A stretch of DNA of 64,000 nucleotides from the NCBI GenBank assembly GCA_019510185.1, contig JAEKKV010000011.1, positions 124,001 to 188,000 on the forward strand, given 5' to 3'. Of this stretch, positions 27,893 through 35,840 are shown piece after piece. The notes beneath the pieces are model-generated. The model saw nothing but the letters and a program-made list of their open reading frames with translations. It was not told the origin of the DNA and searched no databases. The DNA comes from Verrucomicrobiota bacterium (lineage in GTDB: Bacteria; Verrucomicrobiota; Verrucomicrobiia; Opitutales; Opitutaceae). Each line of letters begins with the position of its first letter. The first letter of the stretch is position 1. A program made the position numbers and the translations under genes.

Positions 27893-28451
27893 CGGCTGTT
27901 CCCTTGATGAAGAGCTTTTCCTTGGCAAGCACGTCGCTGAGGAACGGATTGTTCACGCGACCATGCACAAAATCGGCCGCGGTCATCGTCACGGGGTTGA
28001 TTTCACGCCCCAACTGCTCGGCCGCCTTGCGCAAGCGCGGGGCAAGCGCGCGCAATCCCACATCACCAATCACCATCAAATCCACGTCGCTGTCCGCCTT
28101 ACCACCGCCTGCCGCCAGCGAGCCAAAGACGAACGCCAGTTCTATGTCCGCCTGTTCCTGCAACGCCTCCGCCAACACTTCGCGCAGGCCGGCGGTCTTG
28201 AGCACGAGTTGATGCAGATTGGCAAACAGTGGATGCGCCGCATTGGCCTGAAAATAACGCCGGTTGCCATCCCGCCGGCTCAACAAGAGATCGGCGGCAC
28301 ACAACTTTTCGACCTCCGTCTGAAGGGTTCCGAGAGAAAGTCCACTCTGTCGCGTGAGTTCACGCAGATGCAGCTCGCGGCCTTCCTTTGCGAACAATAA
28401 CCGCAACACCTCCGCGCGTACTTGTGGAAAGAGAACTTCGAGCAAGCCCAT
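27870..28451 (-). CDS. winged-helix + minimal nucleotidyltransferase (MNT) protein, putative antitoxin
   Basis: N-terminal wHTH (LHLRELTRQSGLSLGTLQTEVEKL) then AFVFGSLAAGGGKADSDVDLMVIGD (GSx10DxD). Confidence 0.88.
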   Translation of the reverse strand: MGLLEVLFPQVRAEVLRLLFAKEGRELHLRELTRQSGLSLGTLQTEVEKLCAADLLLSRRDGNRRYFQANAAHPLFANLHQLVLKTAGLREVLAEALQEQADIELAFVFGSLAAGGGKADSDVDLMVIGDVGLRALAPRLRKAAEQLGREINPVTMTAADFVHGRVNNPFLSDVLAKEKLFIKGTADELARLA

Positions 28452-28453
28452 AA

Positions 28454-28480
28454 CGTATGCTTAATACATACGATAGTATG
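28454..28480. promoter_or_regulatory. Overlapping palindromes immediately upstream of the wHTH-MNT gene; candidate operator
   Basis: CGTATG-cttaata-CATACG and CATAC-gata-GTATG, starting 3 nt upstream of the start codon at 28451. Confidence 0.55.
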
Positions 28481-28568
28481 GTTAAAGCGGTCAATATGAA
28501 TCCACCGCTTTCCGACCATCAGCTCCGGCCAGTCCTCTTTCTCCCGCAGCTTCAATCTCCTCTCCGCA

Positions 28569-28842
28569 CTACCACGCTTCCGGTCCGCACCCCTGATAAA
28601 CGAGTCCGTATCTGCGCAACCGCGCCAACAGGCGCTTCTCTCCCTTTCGCGTCAGCTCGTGTTCCCACACTCGCAGGACTCTCCAGCCGGCGCGGCGAAG
28701 GATGCGGGTGACGAGCTGGTCGCGAGCTTGGTTGGGCGATCTTCTTGCGCCAAAACTTCGTATTTGTCTTGGACTGCGTGGGCGTGAATCGGACACCCGT
28801 GCCGTCAGACCTCTTTGCCGAAATGTTGTCCATCTCCGTCAA
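28569..28842 (-). pseudogene. frameshifted, N-terminally truncated Vsr/DUF559-like endonuclease remnant
   Basis: Frame 1: ...TQSKTNTKFWRKKIAQ; frame 2: NQARDQLVTRILRRAGWRVLRVWEHEL. Together they match the Vsr C-terminal pattern (TNxxFWxxKixxNxxRDxxvxxxLrxxGWrVLxVWExEL). Confidence 0.72.
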
Positions 28843-29095
28843 CCACTGAGCCGTCCGGAAGCACCGTCACCGGAACCACGTATTCCTCAACGGTGATAGC
28901 GTCGTTAAAATCACGCTCACCGTCGATGAACTCACGCAATCGCGTCATCATGAAGTCCGCAATCTCACGCTGCGCTGCGGCCTCAGTCGAAAAAACACAC
29001 GGCCCGTCACCTTCTTTCACAGCAAGCGTCGGCTCCTGAAAAAGAGGATTCGTATAGATGCAAAAACCACGACGCGGCGTATCGGTTTTACCCAT
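28805..29095 (-). CDS. small conserved-looking hypothetical protein (96 aa)
   Basis: Balanced composition: YTNPLFQEPTLAVKEGDGPCVFSTEAAAQREIADFMMTRLREFIDGERDFNDAITVEEYVVPVTVLPDGS; 49 nt downstream of and codirectional with the helicase gene. Confidence 0.7.
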   Translation of the reverse strand: MGKTDTPRRGFCIYTNPLFQEPTLAVKEGDGPCVFSTEAAAQREIADFMMTRLREFIDGERDFNDAITVEEYVVPVTVLPDGSVVDGDGQHFGKEV

Positions 29096-29144
29096 GATGG
29101 ACTAATTCACCTGGCCAGGTTTTGAGAGAGCGGAAAGCTCAAAA

Positions 29145-31157
29145 CTAACCGAGCGCTGGAATGCCCAACCCACACAAATAATCGTAGGTTGAATCATAGT
29201 AATCAGGGGATCGTGTAGGATCTGTGACATCGCCCTCAGGAATAAACACAACCATACCCTGTCGAGCACGAGTGAGAAGCACTCGATAAGCATTTCTCAG
29301 GTAATTTCTGTTGTCTGCGTTCGCGATATTGATCCAACGACTGCCCCGGAAATCGTGGTAGCTCCATCCTGCTTCGGTGAATCGCAGATCGCCGTCCCAT
29401 GTGACACAGGCCCAATCGAGCTCAAGGCCTTGAACCTGAAACTCCGTTGCGGCATCTTCGAGATAGTAACTCGATCGAGTGTCATCTCGGCCATTCAAAA
29501 ACCAATGCACCGGGTCAACTTCCACTCGAATATCAATGGCGTGTGGCTTGAGCCTTTGGGCTTTTGAGGAAGCTACCAAGCCGTATCGTTCAGTCCCGCG
29601 TGCGTGTGCTCGAATCCACGACTTCGCGAGATTCAAATCGCGGGTAATCACAATGGGGTACTTATCCGCTAACTGCTGAAACGAGGCTCGTGCTTTTTGA
29701 GGTTCACAGTCGAGTAATGCCTTGATGAAAGCAGATACGTTTTCCGCACGAAACGACCTCATTGAGACCGCCAAATGTAATCTATCATCGAGGTGTGCGT
29801 TTGGCTGATGCTCGATACGATCGAGGGCTTTGCCGGCTGCATATTCGCTATCCTGAAGATTTGCGGAGATATACATTTGCCAATGAGGGAAGCTGGCATG
29901 CACCGCATCTAGCCAAGCATCAATGCCAGCTTCTCCTGTGTTAATCTCCTGTCCTCCTCCCACCAAACAGATGATAACCGCCCAATCCGGATGCCGGTCC
30001 ATACATGAGATTAAGAACTCGGGTTCTGACTGTGAGAACATCGGGCGGTTCTTCTTTCGCTGCATGAAACTAGCCGTCTGTTTTAGATTCCATGCACGTT
30101 GAGCCTCATCAAAAATGACTACATGCTCAGCAGGAGGATTGGCATCAAACAATGCATCGTCCCGAAAGTGATGCACATTTTGGATGAACGCCTTAACACT
30201 CTCGCCAACTTTACCCTTACGTACTTTTTCTCCGCAGGCCTTACGGCGAATAACTTCATCGCGTGTTAAAGCTTCCCTCAAAACTGCGACCAATGGACCA
30301 TTTCCAGATAGAAAGACAGCGTGGGTCGGTTCGTTTTCTTCTCTGCGCAATGTAGCTACGTTGAGGCCAACCAGAGTTTTACCCGCACCCGGAACACCTG
30401 TTACGAAGCAGATGATTTTCTTGCCCGTATTTTTGGCATCATCGACTAATCCTTCGATGCGTTGCGAAGTGACTCTCAAATTTTTCGCTCCAGCATCATA
30501 ACGTGCGATGGCATCAACTGAATGCTGGGCGTAAAGTGAGCGAGCAGCCTCTATGATAGTCGGAGTGGGTTTATATGATGAGCGAGCCCACTCTTTCGCA
30601 TCAAGATGTGCGCCCGTGATAGATCGCAGCGCCAGATCGAGAATTGCCCGAAAATTTTCAGCGGTAGCCGGTATCGGGCGATACACATTGTCCGCATCTG
30701 CTTGCAGACTGATTTTTTGAAGATCTCCAGCACCGGTTATAACCAAGATTGGCACCAGCGAAATTTGGTGACTGGCTTCGTGAAAATTTTTCAAATCCAA
30801 AGCGTAGTCCCACACTTGATCGATTGAGGCTCGATCAAAGGTCACTTCTCCAATCTTAAATTCCACGACGAATATGACTGATTGAGTCAAAATAACCGCA
30901 TCAATCCTCCGACCCATTCGGGGAATGTTAAATTCGAAAAATATAGATCCTGATAGACCCACGAGGTGGGCCTTTAGAAAAGCAATCTGAGCAAGCCAGG
31001 CTGTCGTTTGTGCTGGAAGCAGAGTGAACTCACACTTTGCGGCTAGTTGCCCTAGTATGGCATCCGGTGCCATGCTGAGAAACTCGGCCACACATGCGCC
31101 ATACCAGGCCCTTGATGATGCATTTACAGCCCCAGAAGTTTCTGTGTTGGCTTCCAT
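29145..31157 (-). CDS. PD-(D/E)xK nuclease-like + SF1 helicase/DUF2075 ATPase fusion
   Basis: IDAVILTQSVIFVVEFKIG (D...ExK) at N-terminus; Walker A GVPGAGKT, Walker B VVIFDEAQRAW, QGLELDWACVTWD, AYRVLLTRARQGMVVFIPEG. Confidence 0.85.
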   Translation of the reverse strand: MEANTETSGAVNASSRAWYGACVAEFLSMAPDAILGQLAAKCEFTLLPAQTTAWLAQIAFLKAHLVGLSGSIFFEFNIPRMGRRIDAVILTQSVIFVVEFKIGEVTFDRASIDQVWDYALDLKNFHEASHQISLVPILVITGAGDLQKISLQADADNVYRPIPATAENFRAILDLALRSITGAHLDAKEWARSSYKPTPTIIEAARSLYAQHSVDAIARYDAGAKNLRVTSQRIEGLVDDAKNTGKKIICFVTGVPGAGKTLVGLNVATLRREENEPTHAVFLSGNGPLVAVLREALTRDEVIRRKACGEKVRKGKVGESVKAFIQNVHHFRDDALFDANPPAEHVVIFDEAQRAWNLKQTASFMQRKKNRPMFSQSEPEFLISCMDRHPDWAVIICLVGGGQEINTGEAGIDAWLDAVHASFPHWQMYISANLQDSEYAAGKALDRIEHQPNAHLDDRLHLAVSMRSFRAENVSAFIKALLDCEPQKARASFQQLADKYPIVITRDLNLAKSWIRAHARGTERYGLVASSKAQRLKPHAIDIRVEVDPVHWFLNGRDDTRSSYYLEDAATEFQVQGLELDWACVTWDGDLRFTEAGWSYHDFRGSRWINIANADNRNYLRNAYRVLLTRARQGMVVFIPEGDVTDPTRSPDYYDSTYDYLCGLGIPALG

Positions 31158-31379
31158 TTATGATGTTTGGAAGCAGCTTCGATGTGAAGCAATTGGTTTT
31201 CTGTGAATTGCTCCTGCGTCTACTCCCGCCCTTACGGCATCTTCTTACCTTTTCTCCAAATCGTCCGAGCTCCGGAGCTTCTTCCCGGCTCCAAGCCTCG
31301 GACAGATAATTCAACGGGATACGCCTTAATTTTATGCGTTACTTTGCAGCCCGAAAGTTGTCAGTGGGGCTTACCTATC

Positions 31380-31580
31380 ATGCACTCCTGTGATCCCATC
31401 GCGTGGTTGGAGCTGCCCGTAATCCAAAAGATCATCGACGACGAAAAGTGGCTCGAGGGCGAACGTCGCGGTTGCGCCATCGGCGACCACGATCCGGTCG
31501 TCACCGAAAGGGTTTGCTCCGTGATCCTGCGCATCGGCCGGCAATTGCGCGAAACGCTGCACACCGCGCAAGCCGCCTGA
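31380..31580 (+). CDS. hypothetical protein (66 aa)
   Basis: ATG at 31380: MHSCDPIAWLELPVIQKIIDDEKWLEGERRGCAIGDHDPVVTERVCSVILRIGRQLRETLHTAQAA. Confidence 0.55.
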   Translation: MHSCDPIAWLELPVIQKIIDDEKWLEGERRGCAIGDHDPVVTERVCSVILRIGRQLRETLHTAQAA

Positions 31581-31646
31581 AGCGCGGCGACCCGCACGCC
31601 CCTCGCACGCTTCACCGGCGGCGTTAAAGCCGCCGCCGTTCACAGC

Positions 31647-31802
31647 CTATTTCTTCAGACCGGCCTTAAACTTGTCCGTCGGACAGCCGCAGCCGCTTCC
31701 GCAGCCCGGGGTTTTGCGCTTTTTCACCGCACCTCGCACGATCAGCGCCACGGCGAGGAGCACCACGAAAATCGCCAGCGGAGTCTGCCAGTTGGAAATC
31801 AT
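31647..31802 (-). CDS. FeoB-associated Cys-rich membrane protein (51 aa; not in ORF track)
   Basis: MISNWQTPLAIFVVLLAVALIVRGAVKKRKTPGCGSGCGCPTDKFKAGLKK*: one TM helix then Cys cluster, downstream of feoB on the same strand. Confidence 0.85.
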   Translation of the reverse strand: MISNWQTPLAIFVVLLAVALIVRGAVKKRKTPGCGSGCGCPTDKFKAGLKK

Positions 31803-31846
31803 GCGTCAGGATAACGGCAAAAACGGCGCGGCACAACCGGTGCGGC

Positions 31847-33958
31847 CTAGAAGCCGAGCGCCCGCCCCGTCTGGTAGATGATCAGACACACGAGCCAGGC
31901 GGTGCCGGTCATATAGACGGTCTGGAAAAGGGGCCATCGCCAGGAGTTGGTCTCCCGCTTCACCACCGCGATCGTGCTCATGCACTGCATCGCAAAAACA
32001 TAAAAGACCATGAGCGTGATGCACACGAGCGGGGTGAACAGAGCGCGGCCGTCCGGCCATTTCGCCGCGAGCAGGGCGTCGCGCAGCGGCGCGGTGTTCT
32101 CCTCGCTGCTCTCCGCGTTGAAAATCACGCCCATCGAACTCACGAAGACCTCGCGGGCGGCAAACGAGCTGATGAGACCGATGCCGATCTGCCAGTCGAA
32201 GCCCAGCGGCTTGATCACCGGCTCCAGCGCATGACCCGCCATGCCGGCGAAGCTCTGCGCGATCTGCTGCGAGTCGGTCGAGCCCGCCGGGGCCTTCGGA
32301 TAGGCGGTGAGGAACCAAAGGATGATCGAAATGCCGAGGATGATCGTGCCGGCGCGCTTCATGAACAGCCAGGCGCGTTCGAGCATGTGCAAGGCCACGT
32401 CGCGCATCTTCGGCAGACGGTAGGGCGGCAGCTCCATGATCATGAGCGGCGGCTCGCCCTTGAGCAGCGTGCGCTTGAAAAGCCACGCGAAGAAAAACGC
32501 CCCCGCCGTGCCGAGCGCGTACATGGTCAGCATGATCGCGACCTTGGCCCCCACCGGCACCGCGGCGCTCGGGAAAAGGGCCGCGATCAACAGCAGGTAA
32601 ACCGGCAGGCGCGCCGAGCAGCTCATGAGCGGGGCCACCAGGATCGTCACGAGCCGGTCCTTCGTGTCCTCGATCGTGCGCGTCGCCATGATGCCGGGAA
32701 TGGCGCAGGCGTAGGAGCTGAGCATGGGGATGAAGGATTTTCCGTTGAGCCCCACGCGGCTCATCAGCCGATCCATGATGAAGGCCGCGCGCGCCATGTA
32801 GCCGGTGCTTTCCAACAGGCCGATGAAGAAGAAAAGGATCAGAATCTGGGGCAGAAACGTGATCACGCTGCCGACGCCGCCGATGGCTCCGTCGGTCACG
32901 AGGTCGCGCAGATCGCCGGCGGGCATCGTGTGTTTCACCCAGGTTGCCAAGGCGGCGGTGTGGTCGCCGATCCAGTCCATCGGCACCTGCGCCAGGGTGA
33001 AAATGCTCAGGAACAGCGCCGCCATGACGCCTCCGAGCACGAGCCAGCCCCAGAGGGGATGGGTCACCACGGCGTCGATGCGGTCGGAAACGCTCGCACC
33101 GGTTTTGACCGCGCTGCGCTCGATGACATGGGTGCACAGTTCGGTGATGGCGTCGTAACGCGAGTTGACGAGCGCACCCGCCCAGTCGGTCCCCTGCCCC
33201 TGCCAGCGTTTTTCCCAGCTGCGCAGGATCTCCGTCGTGCGCGCACTGAGCGGCCGGGAGCCGGCGACGCGCACGGTGTCCTGGTCGGTGAGCAGCAGCA
33301 GCGCCTCGGCGCGGGCGATGAGCGGCCCGCGCTGGTCGTTGTCCACGAGCGAAGCCGCGAGTTCGGAAACCGCCGGAGCGATGGGCGCGGGAATTTCCCA
33401 GCTGTGGCGCGACAGCGGCAGATCGTGCCGGCTCATGGCCAGCTTGAGCTCGACGAGGCCCTTGCCGTTGATCGCCTCGCACGGGATTACCGGGATGCCC
33501 AATTCCTTCTCCAGACGGGCGGCGCGCACCACCAGGCCGGTCTGCGCGGCGACATCCATCATGTTGAGCACCAAAATCACCGGACGCCCGAGATCGAGGA
33601 TCTGGTGGATCAGGTAAAGGTTGCGCTCGAGGTTGGTGGCATCGGCGATGCACACGATGCGGTCGGGCATCGGCGTGTCGGTGCGGCGGCCGAGCAGCAC
33701 GTCGCGCAACACCGCCTCGTCGGGCGAGCGCGCCGCCAGCGAATAGGCGCCGGGGAGATCGATGATCGTGAGCGCATGCCCGTGCTGGGAATACGCCGTG
33801 CCGATCTTTTTCTCCACGGTGACACCCGGATAATTGCCGATCTTCTGCTTCAGTCCGGTGAGCGCGTTGAAAAGGGTGCTTTTGCCGCAGTTGGGATTGC
33901 CGACGAGCGCGTAAACCGGCGCGCGCGCCGGACCGGGAGACGTGGGCGCGGTGCTCAT
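31847..33958 (-). CDS. feoB: ferrous iron transport protein B
   Basis: VYALVGNPNCGKSTLFNALTGLKQKIGNYPGVTVEKK; DLPGAYSL; ESTGYMARAAFIMDRLM; SYACAIPGIMATRTIE. Confidence 0.97.
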   Translation of the reverse strand: MSTAPTSPGPARAPVYALVGNPNCGKSTLFNALTGLKQKIGNYPGVTVEKKIGTAYSQHGHALTIIDLPGAYSLAARSPDEAVLRDVLLGRRTDTPMPDRIVCIADATNLERNLYLIHQILDLGRPVILVLNMMDVAAQTGLVVRAARLEKELGIPVIPCEAINGKGLVELKLAMSRHDLPLSRHSWEIPAPIAPAVSELAASLVDNDQRGPLIARAEALLLLTDQDTVRVAGSRPLSARTTEILRSWEKRWQGQGTDWAGALVNSRYDAITELCTHVIERSAVKTGASVSDRIDAVVTHPLWGWLVLGGVMAALFLSIFTLAQVPMDWIGDHTAALATWVKHTMPAGDLRDLVTDGAIGGVGSVITFLPQILILFFFIGLLESTGYMARAAFIMDRLMSRVGLNGKSFIPMLSSYACAIPGIMATRTIEDTKDRLVTILVAPLMSCSARLPVYLLLIAALFPSAAVPVGAKVAIMLTMYALGTAGAFFFAWLFKRTLLKGEPPLMIMELPPYRLPKMRDVALHMLERAWLFMKRAGTIILGISIILWFLTAYPKAPAGSTDSQQIAQSFAGMAGHALEPVIKPLGFDWQIGIGLISSFAAREVFVSSMGVIFNAESSEENTAPLRDALLAAKWPDGRALFTPLVCITLMVFYVFAMQCMSTIAVVKRETNSWRWPLFQTVYMTGTAWLVCLIIYQTGRALGF

Positions 33959-34209
33959 GCGCGGGGGGCGATCGGCTCGACGAGCACGTGCTCCGCCTCG
34001 GTCTTGCGCAGCGTGAGATTGTAGCCCCGCACCTTGATCTCAAGCGGATCGCCCATCGGCGCCGTGCGGATGAGCGTGACCGTCGTGCCGGGCAGCACGC
34101 CCATTTCCCGCAGGCGCAGGAAGGCGTTGCCCTGCTTCGGATATTCCCGGACCACGGCGCTGGCGCCGATGGCGAGAGTGGAAAGTTTGATCGTCTCAAC
34201 CATGCTCAA
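33955..34209 (-). CDS. feoA: FeoA-domain protein
   Basis: QGNAFLRLREMGVLPGTTVTLIRTAPMGDPLEIKVRGYNLTLRKTEAEHVLVE; ATGA overlap with feoB. Confidence 0.93.
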   Translation of the reverse strand: MSMVETIKLSTLAIGASAVVREYPKQGNAFLRLREMGVLPGTTVTLIRTAPMGDPLEIKVRGYNLTLRKTEAEHVLVEPIAPRA

Positions 34210-34213
34210 ACCC

Positions 34214-34474
34214 TCAGGCCCCGCCGCGGATCAGCTCCACCACAATGTGCTGCGCCGCCCGGTCGCTCAGGGCGATGCGCGTGCCGCACAACTGGCAAAG
34301 CAGCGTGCGCCGGCCGGAAACTTTTTCGATGACCGCGGATTCGCAAAAACCCATCTCGCGCAACCGCTGGCAAAAACCCGCCTCTCCCTCCAACGAACAC
34401 ACACGACCCGCCGCTCCCACCGGAAGTTCGGTAAGCGGCATGCGGGGGCGCTGAAGACGGGCGTCAACACTCAT
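34214..34474 (-). CDS. second FeoA-domain protein
   Basis: PVGAAGRVCSLEGEAGFCQRLREMGFCESAVIEKVSGRRTLLCQLCGTRIALSDRAAQHIVVE. Confidence 0.85.
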   Translation of the reverse strand: MSVDARLQRPRMPLTELPVGAAGRVCSLEGEAGFCQRLREMGFCESAVIEKVSGRRTLLCQLCGTRIALSDRAAQHIVVELIRGGA

Positions 34475-34496
34475 GATCGAAGGGAATCACCTTAAC

Positions 34497-34511
34497 TGAG
34501 ACTCAGTTTCA
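34497..34511 (-). promoter_or_regulatory. Putative Fur box upstream of the feo operon
   Basis: TGAGACT-c-AGTTTCA, 7-1-7 inverted repeat (one mismatch) fitting the TGAnAnTnAnTnTCA Fur pattern, 22 nt upstream of the first feo start codon. Confidence 0.6.
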
Positions 34512-35119
34512 ATGTCAATGCGCACGCCGGTTAATCACTTAAGCTTCTGATAAAATGATCCTTATATAAAATCCAGCCCGTCTGCTGATCCGGCAAAATG
34601 CCAAGCTCGGACCATCCCCGTTCTTTCTTTGACCACCGGAAGAACGGGGGCCGGATCGCCCAAGCGGAGCGGTCGCGACGTCCGTGCGCCCTCACCGGCG
34701 CGTTCCGCCAACAGGGCCCGCGCAACGCGCCTCTTCTCTTTGCCCCGCCGATGTCCGTCGTTCCGGAAAACATCCGCAGCGGTCTTGCGTCGAACCTATG
34801 TCGCAAGCTTTGCGGACGCCCTCAAACCGGCGCCGGAAAAAATGCATCACAACGCGCGACCGCGCGCACAAGCGGCACGGATCCGTGCGAACCCTTCCCA
34901 TGAAATTTCGCGCGCGAAAATCGCCCGCCGCCCGCGCCCCTTCCGGCCGCCGGCGGACCCGCTCCCGGCGCCACCCCGGACTCACTTGTATTTGCTATTA
35001 AAATACGCCTTCGGGAATGAAACCGGCGAACCCATAAAAACCTGCTGTTTCGGCCATTGGGCACTTGCAATTCTTCGCAGCTTATTGATGCTGGCATCGC
35101 GCGGCGCACAATGCGCCAA

Positions 35120-35146
35120 ACGCCCGGCGTCCAATACTCCGGGCGT
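35120..35146 (+). other. Hairpin in putative 5' leader of the 28-aa basic peptide gene
   Basis: ACGCCCGG-cgtccaatact-CCGGGCGT, 8-bp perfect stem. Confidence 0.5.
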
Positions 35147-35181
35147 CATACCAGAACCAAACATCCACTAAGGAGCATCAT

Positions 35182-35268
35182 ATGGCCAAAGCCAAAAAGA
35201 CGGTTAAGAAAGTTGTCGCCAAGAAAAAGCCCGCTGCCAAGAAGCCGGCTGCGAAGAAGAAGAAGTAA
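35182..35268 (+). CDS. 28-aa Lys/Ala-rich, histone-H1-tail-like peptide (not in ORF track)
   Basis: AAGGAG RBS then ATG: MAKAKKTVKKVVAKKKPAAKKPAAKKKK*; followed by a terminator. Confidence 0.75.
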   Translation: MAKAKKTVKKVVAKKKPAAKKPAAKKKK

Positions 35269-35299
35269 CGGAAAGCACTCGTTGCTTATCCTTCCCAAA

Positions 35300-35334
35300 C
35301 AGCCGTCCGGTTTCCGGGCGGCTGTTTTATTTTG
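35300..35334 (+). terminator. Rho-independent terminator after the 28-aa peptide gene
   Basis: CAGCCGTCCGG-ttt-CCGGGCGGCTG followed by TTTTATTTT. Confidence 0.88.
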
Positions 35335-35436
35335 TCCTTTTTCAGAGGTAAAAACGACAAACGGGACCGGCGTTGATGACGCCTGATCCCGTTGCTTTCC
35401 GAAAAAAACGGCCGCGTAAAAAAGATCGCGCGCCGC

Positions 35437-35769
35437 TCAGTTCGCCCAGTATCCGCCGGTCTCCGCACCGGCTCCGATGAGCTCGCCAACCTCCGCTTCC
35501 TCGTCGGGAATTTCCTCCAGCGGCGCGAAACGTTCCGAAGAAAATCCGAGTTCCTGCTGCCCCGCATGAAACGGATCGGGCGGGTTGGTGAGCTCCTGCA
35601 ACAACAGCCCCACGGTCGCGGAGTCGCCGCCTTTGACGACTTTTTCACGCCCCAGGTACACTTCGCGGATGGTGTAGGTGTTACCTTTCACCGGCAGCTG
35701 CTTGTAGATCGCGCGGATGACGGTGGTGAACGTGTCGTTAATACAGACGACCTTCTGGCCTTTGATCAT
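35437..35769 (-). CDS. hypothetical protein (110 aa)
   Basis: MIKGQKVVCINDTFTTVIRAIYKQLPVKGNTYTIREVYLGREKV...; protein-like composition, start in a normal intergenic context. Confidence 0.7.
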   Translation of the reverse strand: MIKGQKVVCINDTFTTVIRAIYKQLPVKGNTYTIREVYLGREKVVKGGDSATVGLLLQELTNPPDPFHAGQQELGFSSERFAPLEEIPDEEAEVGELIGAGAETGGYWAN

Positions 35770-35840
35770 GATGGTTAAACGTACGAAGAAATTGAAAATC
35801 GGAAACCCCGGAAATCAGGAAACGACGGCGGTTGCCCGCG

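Noticed and set aside
29600-29640. TCGAATCC word considered as a tRNA T-arm
   Set aside because: Lies within the helicase coding sequence and no cloverleaf can be formed around it.
31806-34199. 797-aa minus-strand ORF in another frame over feoB
   Set aside because: Arg/His-rich frame shadow of feoB/feoA.
34598-35171. Overlapping plus-strand ORFs (101, 180, 105 aa) in the gap before the basic peptide
   Set aside because: Arg/Pro/Ala/Ser-rich compositions in all frames, no convincing start context; treated as noncoding.
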